Origin: Corydoras sp. C115
Lineage: Eukaryota > Chordata > Actinopteri > Siluriformes > Callichthyidae
Assembly (NCBI GenBank): GCA_019802505.1
Contig: JAFMOC010000094.1
Location: 1,082,501-1,146,500, forward strand
Direction of reading: 5' to 3'
DNA length: 64,000 bases
The notes under the pieces were generated by a model, which had not been told where the DNA came from, did no database searches, and saw nothing but the letters and a program-made list of their open reading frames with translations. A program made the translations under genes and the position numbers. Below are positions 47,872-59,660 of this stretch, piece by piece; position 1 is the stretch's first letter; each line of letters starts with the position of its first letter.

Positions 47872-48272
47872 TTTCCATCCATCCATTATCTTCCGCTTTA
47901 TCCTAAATTAGGGTCGCGGGGGGCGGGGAGAACGTTTCGGGCAAACACAACCAGGACAGGGCGACAATCTACCACTGGGCACACACTCACACAGAATCTA
48001 AATGGGGCAATTTCGAGAATTCAATTGTCTTGATCCATGTTCTTGGACTGTGGGAGGAAACCGGAGAACCCGGAGGAAACCCAGAATCTAAATGGGGCAA
48101 TTTCGAGAATTCAATTGTCTTGATCCATGTTCTTGGACTGTGGGAGGAAACCGGAGAACCCAGAGGAAACCCACGCGGACAACATGGAAACTCCACCAAG
48201 ATGGGGATTCGAACCGGGAATCCCTAGCGCTGAGAGGCGAACGTGCTAACCACTAAGGCACCGTGATGACTC
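47872..48272 (-). repeat. rearranged V-SINE of the tRNA-Cys duplicon, copy B, with internal repeat
   Basis: Same diagnostic body as copy A. A piece of about 90 bp from CAGAATCTAAATGGGGCAAT to the end of the core is tandemly duplicated. Confidence 0.92.
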
Positions 48273-48331
48273 TAATTTATGAAAAGTAAAAGTTATTTTA
48301 TAAAAAGTATAAGTAAAAGTTTATTTTAAAG

Positions 48332-48347
48332 AGGGGGCACCCGGATT
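48332..48347 (-). pseudogene. tRNA-Cys 3'-end fragment
   Basis: Only the acceptor 3' strand and part of the T arm remain, ending abruptly at a T run. A second short piece of the same end lies at about 48371-48383. Both sit between SINE copies inside the duplicated block, marking where a further tRNA copy was broken. Confidence 0.7.
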
Positions 48348-48384
48348 TTTATATAAATAAAAGGAATGACAAGAGGGCACCCAG

Positions 48385-48592
48385 AAACTCACTCACACAG
48401 ACACACTCTATATGGGGCAATTTCGAGAACTCAATTGACTTGATCCATGTTTTTGGACTGTGGGAGGAAACCGGAGAACCCGGAGGAAACCCACGCGGAC
48501 AACATGGAAACTCCACCCAGTTGGGGATTCGAACCGGGAAGCCCTAGCGCTGAGAGCCGAACGTGCTAACCACTAAGCCACTGTGCTGTCTC
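48385..48592 (-). repeat. V-SINE core and head, tail missing
   Basis: It starts abruptly within the body, directly after a broken tRNA-Cys end, and runs to the head. Confidence 0.88.
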
Positions 48593-48651
48593 GAATTTAT
48601 GAAAAGTAAAAGTAATTTTATAAAAAGTAAAAGTAAATGTTTACATTAAAG

Positions 48652-48723
48652 AGGGGGCACCCAGATTTGAACCAGGGACCTCTTGATCTGCAGTCAAATG
48701 CTCTACCACTGAGCTATACCCCC
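48652..48723 (-). tRNA. tRNA-Cys(GCA), copy 5
   Basis: Complete 72-nt tRNA with GCA. Two T-stem changes both give G-U pairs. It has the same right-hand flank as copies 3 and 4 (a run of about 100 bp near-identical), followed by the same rearranged SINE. Confidence 0.9.
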
Positions 48724-48821
48724 ACATGACAAGGAAGAGTGTCATGAGTTTAGGAGTGAACTTTCATTAATTCCAAAACGATAACAGGAAAACTGTACTT
48801 AGCACTGCATTGACTCTAATT

Positions 48822-49036
48822 TCCATCCATCCATTATCTTCTGCTTTATCCTAAATTAGGGTCGCCGGGGGCGGGGAGAACGTTTCGGGCAAACACAACC
48901 AGGACAGGACGACAATCTACCACTGGGCACACACTCACTCACACAGAGACAATCTAAATGGGGCAGTTTCGAGAACTCAATTGACTTGATCCATGTGTTT
49001 GGACTGTGGGAGCAAACCGAAGGACCCGGAGTCAAT
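48822..49036 (-). repeat. rearranged V-SINE of the tRNA-Cys duplicon, copy C, head missing
   Basis: Same diagnostic body as copies A and B. It breaks off after GGAGCAAACCGAAGGACCCG. Confidence 0.88.
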
Positions 49037-49259
49037 GTGGTACCAACAAGCTATACACCCACATGAACATACCTCACATTTTGTACTCACACCAGGAAGA
49101 TCCTGGATTTACTAGACCTCTCTCAATAGATATATCACATTTATATGGACTAAACAGAACTGAACTGAACATTAGAACCGAAATGTTACCAAATAAAAGA
49201 TTAAAGTAGATAACTGACCTAAATTAATACTTAACATAAGAATGTAAAGTCTAATAAAC

Positions 49260-49331
49260 AGGGGGCACCCGGATTTGAACCGGGGACCTCTTGATCTGCA
49301 GTCAAATGCTCTACCACTGAGCTATACCCCC
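49260..49331 (-). tRNA. tRNA-Cys(GCA), copy 6
   Basis: Canonical 72-nt sequence, identical to copies 1, 8 and 9. Its left flank resembles that of copy 3 and its right flank that of copy 1. Confidence 0.95.
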
Positions 49332-49545
49332 ACTGGGAGAGAGGGAAACTAATCCTGACTAGTTCATTAATACAAATAGGAAAACAGGTAAAGTGTACTT
49401 AGCTCTGCATTAACTCTAATTTATGGCTCCTGTCCTCACACCAGTCAACATCCTGGATTAACCACACCTCTCTCACTAAACCAATGATAAACTGTAATAT
49501 ATACGTATATTTTAAATTATCTATTGACCTAAAATTTTGGATAAG

Positions 49546-49568
49546 CAGGGAGCACCTGGAATTGAGCC
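49546..49568 (-). pseudogene. tRNA-Cys 3'-end fragment
   Basis: AGGGAGCACCTGGAATTGAG matches the 3' end of the tRNA-Cys genes with a few changes and then diverges. The neighbouring bases resemble the flanks of copies 3 and 6, so it is the stub of another duplicate. Confidence 0.55.
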
Positions 49569-49671
49569 TTAGAATGGGGTCACAAACACACATATATAGA
49601 TAACATATATACACCTGGTTTACATGTCTTTGTGTCGTTGACACATCCATCAAGTGTCATCACATAAACGA

Positions 49672-49863
49672 GCAAATGCAATAAGCTGAAAGCACCAGGC
49701 GAATTTCGTCACTAGAGCCGCATGAACACGTTGGGGTGAATCTTTGAAAAACAGGTGTTTGGTAGGAAGGAGCAGATCCAGAGATCATTCTGGTTCTGTA
49801 GACCAGAGTCAGTGCCTTGTACTGAATGCGTGCAGCTTCTGGACGCCAATAAAGACAGATGAG
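49672..49863 (-). mobile_element. L2-type LINE reverse transcriptase fragment
   Basis: The minus-strand frame reads WRPEAARIQYKALTLVYRTR, then GSAPSYQTPVFQRFTPT and SSDEIRLV. This matches the C-terminal part of L2/CR1-type LINE polymerases (usual pattern WLPVxxRIxYKxLxLxYK...LAPxYLxxL...RSSD). Flanks are non-coding, so a dead fragment. Confidence 0.75.
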
Positions 49864-50135
49864 CAGGTGAGAAACATGGGTTTGCTTGCACTGGATGAAC
49901 ACAAGACTGAGTTCTGAATCAGTTTTCAGAGTCCTGATCATGAATGCTGACCACAAAATGCGTGCTTTTCTCACCTTCTTAACTTTTTTTGGCACAGCAT
50001 TTGTGGTGCAAGTTCAATAGCACCATAGTTGCGTCATTTTGCACACAATTTAAAACTGCTGGTACAGTTTTACATTTAAATGTATAATGATTTGAAAAAT
50101 AACACTAAAATGAACACTTTAAAATTAAAATAAAT

Positions 50136-50378
50136 CTTATTACCTTCTGCTTAACCCTATACAAAGCACTAGGGTCATGGGGATGTTCCATGTCCATCCA
50201 GGAAAGAACGTTTCAAGCATTGGGCAGATACCGCCAGGACAGGGCACCATACCATCACTTGGCACACACTCACACTATACAGGGGCAGTTTAAGCCAGTT
50301 TACATTGTACCCATGTTTTTGGACTGTGGGAGGAAACCGGAGAACCCGGAGAAAACCCCCACGGACACTGAGGTTTAG
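50136..50378 (-). repeat. degenerate V-SINE
   Basis: Tail to core, head absent. Adjacent to tRNA-Cys copy 7. A 50-bp core piece lies on the other side at 50556-50606. Confidence 0.78.
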
Positions 50379-50433
50379 AGAAATGTATAAAGAAATATTT
50401 ATTATTACAGTTATGTAAACAAAAGGGTGGACA

Positions 50434-50505
50434 AGGGGGCACTCGGATTTGAACCGGGGACCTCTTGATCTGCAGTCAAATGCTCTACCACTGAGCTATA
50501 CCCCC
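50434..50505 (-). tRNA. tRNA-Cys(GCA), copy 7
   Basis: Complete 72-nt tRNA with GCA. One T-stem mismatch (C-A) is present. Both flanks match copy 8 rather than copies 1-6, so copies 7 and 8 form their own duplicated pair. Confidence 0.9.
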
Positions 50506-50606
50506 TGTCGAATGTGTCCTTTGTAAACCTGACCAATTCCAATGAAAAAAAAAAAACAGGGAGAACATGGAAACTCCATCCAGAACAAGTTCCCCAGCGC
50601 TGGGAG

Positions 50607-51330
50607 TTAGGTGCGCTTGGTGCATTTGTGAGAAGGAGTTTAATGAGAACCTTAATGAGAAGCTCCATAAATATCCATAAAATCTGTGGAAATTCTTCTA
50701 AAATGTAAAAAATACACAGTTGCACATCGATGTGATGAACCTTATTTTAAATGGACAGGCTCGTCAGGCGTCAATTTATCTTTAGCATTAAATGTAAAAT
50801 TAACCCTTAGATTTTCTTGGCTTAAAAACGCACTAAAAATAAGTTCATTTCGAAGTGTACGTGAACGTTATTCTGTTTTGTGTCTAATCTTGTAAAAACA
50901 CAAAATCAAACTAAAGTCATATTTTTCACATATTGTAAATTTGTATAAGTCTATAGAATTTTATCATTTGAAAGTCAGATGTCAGATTTATTTTCTCTTT
51001 GCTTAACGACATATCAGTCGGGTCCTTCGTGTTAATCTGCTGGTTTAGTGCACGTCTACAGGCACCAACACACACAATCAAGCACTCATGCACACACTCA
51101 GTTACCATGTGTGCATGCACTCACACCGTCTCTGTGTAATAACATTCTTTATTTCTATACTCCAATAGGTTCAAAATAAAGAAACTCTACTTATGAGGCT
51201 GTAAAGTGATTATTTTACAAAATTGTATTGTAAAAAATGCAACATATGAGATATTTGTAATTATCTTTGCAGGAAAACTGACAAAAATGGAACGATGTGT
51301 TGAAAAGTATTATGCCATATGTTTAAATAA

Positions 51331-51334
<4 letters not shown>
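50607..51334. other. no gene or recognised repeat
   Basis: AT-rich unique sequence. Confidence 0.5.

Positions 51335-51396
<62 letters not shown>
51335..51396. repeat. (AT)n microsatellite
   Basis: About 62 bp uninterrupted AT. Confidence 0.96.
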
Positions 51397-51399
<3 letters not shown>

Positions 51400-51825
51400 A
51401 TATTAGATGATAATATGTCAACTGGCTGGACAGTCAGCATCATCTTCATTAATAGAGATATAGAGTTTAACATATTCACAAACTGAGCCATCTAAAAACT
51501 GTAAAAAAAAAAAAAAAATTTTTTTAAATGTAACTACAAGAAAAAAAAAGATATAAAAAACAGAGCTATATCCCTTTCTCAAAGGGGCCTTTGTTAAACC
51601 AAAACTACAGATTATTTCCATAAAATAAGAAATATTCTAAAATAATCATTGCGTTTGTAAATCAATTGTGTTTGTGTCATGGGTGTATTGAAGCCTATTT
51701 AACGTTTTAATGGTAGAAATCTAGAAAGACTTACTTAAAGAACTTAAACAGATCGCCATTCTGTCAACTTGCAGCTGCCCAGACTACATTATCTGAACTG
51801 TAGTTCATCTGATTTACATGTCTTT

Positions 51826-51940
51826 GTATTGGGGGAGTCACGCCGACACAAAGAGAACATGGAAACTCAGAGAGATTCAGGGAATTAAAACCAGGACCTT
51901 TCAGCTTTGCAGCCACAGCACTATCACCACCATGAGCTTC
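51826..51940 (-). repeat. old V-SINE core fragment
   Basis: AGAGAACATGGAAACTC and a weak B-box region remain. Confidence 0.55.
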
Positions 51941-52048
51941 CACATTCGTATGTACGACGACGTCAAGACACGCTGCAATGGAAAGAGGTTTAGATAAAAG
52001 TAAAAAGAAATATTTATTATTACAGTTATGTAAATAAAAGGACTGAGC

Positions 52049-52120
52049 AGGGGGCACCCGGATTTGAACCGGGGACCTCTTGATCTGCAGTCAAATGCTC
52101 TACCACTGAGCTATACCCCC
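52049..52120 (-). tRNA. tRNA-Cys(GCA), copy 8
   Basis: Canonical 72-nt sequence. The right flank (GTCCTTTG...CCAATTCCA) and left flank (TTATTATTACAGTTATGTAA) match copy 7, about 1.6 kb away. Confidence 0.95.
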
Positions 52121-52500
52121 TGTGGGAAGTGTCCTTTGTTAACCAGACCAATTCCACTGAAAAAAAAACTGTTTTGCAAGCGCTAAAACAAAACAGAACA
52201 GAAAAACAGGTGTTTTAAAAGCATTTGAGGTTCCCTCCTGCTAATCTAACAATAATTTTCTGTAAACTGTACTCAGCCGTGCCTACCCCAAATTATACCA
52301 TTCTCAATAACAAACCATTAAACTGTTCAAAACACACAATGAACTGATTCAATAATGTCCCTAGTCTTGTACTATTTAAAATAGAGAGTGCACGCCTCAC
52401 CCTCTTACCAAACATGCATTTGATACACAATGTATTCTGAAGTGCTAAAGATAGGTGTAATGTTAAGGGTACAACATTGATTGGTTATTTATAAGTAGTA
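52121..52500. other. no gene or recognised repeat
   Basis: AT-rich sequence downstream of tRNA-Cys copy 8. Only the first 50 bp match the flank of copy 7. Confidence 0.5.
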
Positions 52501-53098
52501 AATATAGCTGTTTGGGGTGTTGGGCTATTAAACTTAACATTGGGAATTTGGATCCTGAGTCTACTGATGTTACCAATATGGGCTCTTGAGCAAGGCCCTC
52601 AAGCCTCCTTGTTCCAGGGGGGGGTTATCATGTCTGACCTTTCACTCTGAATCCTACCATCAAGTTGGTATATGTGTACTCATGAATCTACTACCATCGG
52701 GGGTTTCCCATGCCCATCCAGGGGAGAAGCTTGGCAGATGGTCTATCACTGGGTCACACACACACATCCATCCTTTACTATCTGGGGTTGGAGAACTCAA
52801 TGACCTACATGTTTTTGGACTGTACCCGGGGTCGCGGGGGGAACATGGAAACTTGCCCATTGCCGCCCTATGCCCATCGTGTTGGGGACTTGTTAACGAT
52901 TTGGGCGCTTTTGGTAATTTGGCAGATGCTTTTATCCAAAATGACTTAACGTATAACAGCTTGGAAGTGGTCTGAACACAGGGTTGGCCACAGCATCCTT
53001 GGAGGATTGAGGGTTTTCAAAACTTCAGTAGACTTTGGACTTGAAACCCCAACATTGGATTGATAACCCAACAACTAAACCACCAAGCTACCACTCCC
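52500..53098. repeat. mixed SINE remnants
   Basis: 52500-52685 is a plus-oriented second-family SINE head and body. 52690-52865 is a shortened minus V-SINE. 52900-53098 is a minus-oriented second-family SINE (GGCAGATGCTTTTATCCAAA). Confidence 0.7.
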
Positions 53099-53479
53099 TA
53101 TACACTAATGACCCGCCAATTTAACGTATTTTATTTTTAACATTGTTGTTTATGTGCTCTAGCTGGTCACGTCCACAGTTTGCAGCAATGATAGTTTTTG
53201 GCATTATTTTTGGCACAGTATTTGTGTTGCAAGCTCAATAACGCCACTGTTGCATCATTTTGCACACAAACAATGTCGCACCTTGGGAAATGTGTATTTT
53301 TTAAAAATGTCCCTTTATCCAACTTAATTATCTACCATCACAAATGTTCTGTAATTTGGAAAACTCAAGGTTGTGCTGTATGTAAAGTTACATGCTTTTT
53401 TTGGACTGTGGAGCTAAACTAGCCCAGTGCGGACTGAACTATGGATCCAGTATGGGCAGATATCTCTCGATCCTCCAGG

Positions 53480-53752
53480 ACAGTGGGGTTCCCCATGCCA
53501 TCCATCGGGCGCTGGGCAGACAGACTCGTTCAGGGCGCCAATCCATCGCTGGGCACATTCTCTATGGGGCAATTTTTAGAATTCAATTGACTTGATCCAT
53601 GTTTTTGGACTGTGGGAGGAAACCGGAGAACCCGGAGGAAACCTACGCAGACACGGGGAGAACATGGAAACTCCACCCAGATTGGGATTCGAACCGGGAA
53701 TCCCTAGCGCTGAGAGGCAAATGTGCTAAGCACTAAGCCACCGTGACGCCTA
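53480..53752 (-). repeat. V-SINE with tail deletion
   Basis: Body shortened, core and head near consensus. Confidence 0.88.
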
Positions 53753-53796
53753 TATCCAGTATACTGAACATTATATTAACCAGGATTGGGTTGGGT

Positions 53797-54074
53797 TTCG
53801 TGTGGTGCAATGGCTTAGTGGTTTTCCTCTTGGTGATGGTGATCCAGGTTTGAATCCTGAGCTGGATGATGTTTTCCTTCCACAATCCAGAGATTCATGG
53901 TAAGTTGGCTGCTTCAAGTTGTTCAATTGCTTTAAGTGTGTGTGCCCAGTGATAGGTACTTGGTTCTCTGTCCATTGGTGTATCTGTCCAGTGACTGAAA
54001 CACTGTCCTTTGGATAGACTTGTGGAACTCCTCTGTGACCCTAGTATCTAGTACAGTATTAAGTAGATGATAAT
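53797..54074 (+). repeat. degenerate V-SINE
   Basis: Old copy lacking most of the core, with recognisable head and body. Confidence 0.75.
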
Positions 54075-54885
54075 TAGATTTCATATCTCTCGAATGTTTT
54101 TATAGAACATTATTTTACTTTTAGAAGTTCTGAATTAAAGTTCTTTAAAAAAAATTACACAAAACCATTGGGTTATTTTTCACAGAGAAAAAAAACTAAT
54201 AGTACATCTCCATTGTGGCAAAAGAAAAATTGGATTTACGGTCTGGTATGAACCTCTTGGGCAGCAACAACAGAGGCTTTCAGCAAACAGTGGTTTTAAT
54301 CATCTTATTTTGCCACCAAGCTTATCAACAGGTGCAGAATTTCTGTAGTTGGGTGCAGAAGGCAGGGGTGGAGGGCCATTGGGGGTGTGTCTTTGTTGTG
54401 ACTAATGTAAACAAATAGGGATTTCTGCCCAGACCATTTAAGCCTTCATACTTTTAACAATAGTTTTTTTTTCTTATTCGTCCAGATGTTTTAATATTGC
54501 AACAAAAATTATTAACGATTGATTAAATTAATCCTTGTAATGCACTGTTATAATACATCTAATTAAATTGCAATGTAAACGATGTTGCTACACGTCTGAT
54601 GTGCAGGTGCAGTATGGATGTGGGATCACATTTAATTTCCTATCGTTGTTTATTCATGAAACATTTGCACATGTTTTATTCATGACATATTATAATGAAC
54701 CTGATGCTGCATGAATAAAACAAAGCCATCAAGTAATTATTAGGAGTTTGAACCTGATTTGGTAATACGAGAGCCGGATGACAGCCTTGAAATAAGCAAA
54801 TTGTGGGCTTTGGCACATTATGTACTTGGGTGTCTTGAGTTTTTGGAAAACTTATTCCTGGGAGCTGATAAGTACGATATACATC
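54075..54885. other. no gene or recognised repeat
   Basis: AT-rich unique sequence. Confidence 0.5.
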
Positions 54886-55192
54886 CATCATTTTCCACTT
54901 TATCCTATATTAGGGTCGCAGGAGGGGGGGTTCCTCATGCCCATCAAGGGGAGAACGTTTCGGTCGCAGGGCAGGCACACCCAAGACATGGGCACCAATC
55001 TATCGCTGGGCACACACTCACATAAACACTCTATATGGGGCAATTTGGAGAACTCAATTGACTTGATCCATGTTTTTGGACTATGAGAGGAAACCTGATC
55101 AACATGGAAACTACACCCAGATGGGGATTCAAACCGGGAATCCCAACTTTGAGAGGCGAACGTGCTAACCACTAAGCCACCGTGCCACCCAT
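54886..55192 (-). repeat. V-SINE with core deletion
   Basis: Body and head near consensus. The core is shortened to AACCTGATCAACATGG. Confidence 0.9.
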
Positions 55193-55324
55193 GTACAACG
55201 TCATTTCTCATTAAGAAAAATATTAAATAATAACTAACGATTTTATTTACCAAGATATATAAATATATATAAATATTACTGCTGGAACTTATCATTATCA
55301 TTATGTAACCCTTCTCATTTTTAG

Positions 55325-55385
55325 TACATTACATTTGGTCATTTAGCAGACGCTTTCATCCAAAGCAACTTACAAGCACCTTTTC
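55325..55385 (-). repeat. second-family SINE / L2 tail fragment
   Basis: TTACATTTGGTCATTTAGCA and CATCCAAAGCAACTTACAA only. Confidence 0.7.
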
Positions 55386-55525
55386 CTCGCCGACACCACA
55401 CTATTTACATTTTGATCCACGTAAAGGGTTAACAGTTGAACTTTGTTCTGTTGTTTAGAACAGTGTAAAGTAGAATCAGCACACAGCTGAGTACAGTTTA
55501 CATCACCTGGTTACAGGTTTGCTCA

Positions 55526-55597
55526 ATGGGTACAGCTCAGTGGTAGAACATTTGAGTACAGAGCTGGAGGCCCCTGGTTCAAATTGACACACCTCCT
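55526..55597 (+). pseudogene. degenerate tRNA-Cys-like sequence
   Basis: Here the tRNA-like strand is +. TACAGCTCAGTGGTAGAACA followed by TTTGA, and later CCCCTGGTTCAAATT, match the A box, anticodon arm and B box of tRNA-Cys. The anticodon loop and acceptor stem are altered. It lies about 220 bp from copy 9 in opposite orientation. Confidence 0.6.
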
Positions 55598-55812
55598 GTT
55601 TAGTTTTTATATTTAAAATGTAAAAATCCACCGATACTTCCCTATATTATCTGCAATATAGTCTGCAAAATCTGTCTATAGTAATAGGCATTAAGCTTAC
55701 AAGCTTACAGGATGTGATCTATCTATTAACTGTAATCATTTCACAGAAGAAAACTGAAAATTTACCAAAATGTTTGCTCGTGTATTAAACAATAAAAAAA
55801 AAAAAATGTCAG

Positions 55813-55884
55813 AGGGGGCACCCGGATTTGAACCGGGGACCTCTTGATCTGCAGTCAAATGCTCTACCACTGAGCTATACCCCC
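55813..55884 (-). tRNA. tRNA-Cys(GCA), copy 9
   Basis: Canonical 72-nt sequence. It is followed downstream on its strand by a long T run (A tract at about 55793-55805 on +), a good Pol III terminator. It is the last copy of the array in this window. Confidence 0.95.
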
Positions 55885-56481
55885 ATTGCAGGTGACTGCA
55901 TTATATATAAGACAACTCCCTGTGAACAAACAAGTAACTCAGCTGGGCGCTGCTTCTAATTTAAACTGTTCTGAACAAACACTTCAGCTGTTAACCCTCT
56001 ACGTGAATCAAAAAGTAAATATTGGGACGTTGGCGAGAAAGAGGCTCTGAGTCGGGTAAGAAATTTAGCAGAAATGCATTTTATTGAACACAACTACACG
56101 CAGCACTCCAAAGCACACACTCTCACTCTCGCTGACACCGAACACAAGCACGCCCTTCAATTCCCATTGGCGGGGTAATCAGCCAAACCCTGCCCCTCAC
56201 ACAAAATGGTGGCCGTCATGTGCACCCCATGGAGCGCTCCAGAGAAAGTAATGTAGAAGAAAGTAAGGTGCACAGTTTTCGTAAGTACAATGAATTTAAA
56301 ATTCCTATATACAATTGTATGTTCAAGTATTTAGTTATTGCACAGATGTTTAACAGAGTTATTGTTATTAATATTGCACGTTACCCATGAAGCAAATATT
56401 GGTGGGAGAAAGTCCAAAAAAATGTGTGTTTTATCACAAATACAAATCACAAACAAGCGTGCGTTATATATACAACTCACT

Positions 56482-56507
56482 CACACACACACACACACAC
56501 ACACACA
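56482..56507. repeat. (AC)n microsatellite
   Basis: Short AC run just left of the AT palindrome. Confidence 0.95.
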
Positions 56508-56517
56508 AATATATATA

Positions 56518-56993
<476 letters not shown>

Positions 56994-57016
56994 ATATATA
57001 TATATATATATATATA

Positions 57017-57353
57017 TAGGACAGCATGGTGGCTTAGTGGTTCTCCTCTCAGCACTAGGGATTCCCGGTTCGAATCCCCATCTGGGTGGAGTTTCCATGT
57101 TCTCCCCATGTTTGCGTGGGTTTCCTCCCACAGTCCAAAAACATGGATCAAGTCACTTGAGTTCTTCAAATTGCCCCATGTAGAGTGTGTCTGTGTGTAT
57201 GTGAGTGAGTGTGTGCCCAGCGATAGATTGGCGCCCTGTCCTGGGTGTATCTGCCCAGCACCCGAAACGTTCTCCCCTGGATGAGCATGGAGAACCCCCC
57301 CACGACCCTAATAGAGGATAAAGCAGAAGATAATGGATGGATGGATGGATATA
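57017..57353 (+). repeat. V-SINE in tandem with the previous one
   Basis: Same orientation, 25 bp of AT between them. It lacks GTTAGCACG in the head and part of the core, and has a (GGAT)n-type tail. Confidence 0.93.
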
Positions 57354-58299
57354 TACATGAGGTGAACCTTAAAGAACAACAATAATGATAAGGTGGTGTT
57401 CTGCATAGTAAAGTAGATTTTCTCCTCATATAAGGTTCACCTCAAGTAACAATTGAGATTGATCAAACAACAGTTTACAATTGATATTTATAAAACATAA
57501 TATTTTACCTCGTGTTATAGATTTATTGCTGACTTGTACAGACTGTTGGACAGGGCAAACGTTTTAGCATCACAAATCTCACCAAAAAATAATCATTTCC
57601 ATTTCCGAATGCTAATAATGAATTCATTTGCTTGCAATCATTATCTCCCACCCAGATTTGTCATTAAAGAAACTGTGGTGGTCCTAATCATCACCCACTG
57701 AGAGACAAAATATTTCCTGCCACTCTTGTGTCAAGAAAAAAGGCATCACATGGGAACAGATAGATTGGCTCAGCGTTTAACGCCTCAGGGAACCTAAATC
57801 CATGATTGCTTTCTAATTAAGTTCATTTTGGTCTTGTGGATACACATTAATTGGTGAATGTACAGTTTCTGCATGCACTTCACCGGAATAGAAGGTCTCA
57901 CAGTGATGTGACCGACAACAATCACAAACTTTACCTTAAATGATAATTTTATACCTGGAATTTATATAAACTGATCTTTTGAACTCTAATCTATGTATTA
58001 AGTAAGTGTAAGTGAATAGACCAATAGAACAGCTCTATCATTAAAGCGTGTGGTAGCAACATTATGTTACGGCAAACTTGGGCATTTTTTGGCCTCGGGG
58101 CCACATCCGGTGCTTCTGCCTGTCCCTGTCTGACCCACATGAGGTCAATGGAAAGTGCATAGAGGAGGGATTTTGAGGGATTTGATCACTAATGTACTGC
58201 ACGCAGACATGTTGCAACAGGGCAAGCAATCCAATCAACTGCCTCGGGCCTAGTGTTGGCCTGGGGCCACTAGACAATGACAGGTTATAAATTAAATTT
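57354..58299. other. no gene recognised
   Basis: AT-rich sequence. AGGTGAACCTTAAAGAACAA (about 57360) and TATAAGGTTCACCT (57429-57442) share a 9-bp inverted match. An 87-codon minus frame at 58062-58325 resembles nothing I know. Confidence 0.45.
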
Positions 58300-58877
58300 C
58301 TTCCCACAGTCTTCCCACAGTCCAAAAACCTGAATTCAAGATGAATTAGCTACTCTAAATTGCTGTCATCTCAAACTCCTCTCTATAGTGTGTGTGTCTG
58401 TATAAGTGATGGTTTGGCGCCCTGTCCTGGGTGTATCTACCTGGCGCCTGTACCTCCCGCATCCCTAGTACAGGATCAAATTAAAGATGATGAGTGATTG
58501 GATGATAAGGGTTTGGGTCAATGCACCAATGTCCATGATTAAAATAATTATTAAAATAAGCGGAAAAGCTACAGGGTGGCACGGTGGCTTAGTGGTTAGG
58601 ACGTTCGCCTCTCCGCACTAGGGATTCCCATTTGGAATCCCAATCTGGGTGGAGTTTCCATGTTCTCGCCAAAAACATGGATCAAGGTCAGTTGAATTCT
58701 CCAAATTGCCCCATATAGAGTGTGTTTGTGTGTGAGTGTGTGCCCAGCAATAGATTGGCGCCCTGTCCTGGCTGTATCTGCCCAGCACCCGAAACGTTTT
58801 CCCCCTGGATGGGCATGGGGAACCCCGCAACCCTTGTAGAGGATAATGCGGAAGATAATGGATGGATGGATGGATAG
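58300..58877 (+). repeat. V-SINE fragment and a complete V-SINE
   Basis: 58300-58505 is an old body piece. 58573-58877 is a copy with head, partly deleted core, body and (GGAT)n tail. Confidence 0.85.
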
Positions 58878-59660
58878 AAAAGCTAATTTTTGGCTGCAAG
58901 GTAACAAACCCGAGTCTGTCATGATAATCAGCGTTCAGTTCATGCAGTGAATTCAATTGTATAAACTGAACTGTTAAGTTGACCATTTTCACACCCATGA
59001 CATTTGAGATCCATCATATCCTCTGTACCGGGACATTTATGGCCCGTGTTAATGAGCCATGAATCATGTAAAGCCTGAATGCTTTCTTTGTAAAGATTTC
59101 AACTGAAATTGCTTAACCACCATGGTCTGAGTAATTACACAGCATGATGTGTTTAGTGGATGGATTCTTAACCTCTTTGTTGGCTCGACTGTAGCTCACT
59201 AAATTATGCTGAGCTGAAAAATAAAAAGGAAGCAGGAGGAAAAGAGAGGAAAGGCTTACAGAATCAAACACACTGACGACTGCACAGGGCTCAGATGGTG
59301 AATGTGCTGGAGGGGTTGTCCCTCTGTGACAGGGTACATAAAGAAAATTAGAACATAATCGGTGCCCAACCATTTGGGAATACAGTCCCAGATTTACTGA
59401 GAAATACATTATATTGTCCCTTCATTTCGCCGAACATCATCCAGCCTCTCGAACCTTGTACACATCATAATTGAACATGCTAGATAATAGAAACTGCAGA
59501 GGAGGATTTACATAATCAAAACAATAAATCAGAAATATTTGAAAGATCATGAAATATTCAACTTGAGAGACAGATTCAACTTTACACAAGTCTTAAAATA
59601 AATAATTCAGCTTCATTTTGGGACTTATCTCAATTTCTTCTGTTTAATAATCTTCTTCTG
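58878..59660. other. no gene or recognised repeat
   Basis: AT-rich unique sequence. Confidence 0.5.
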
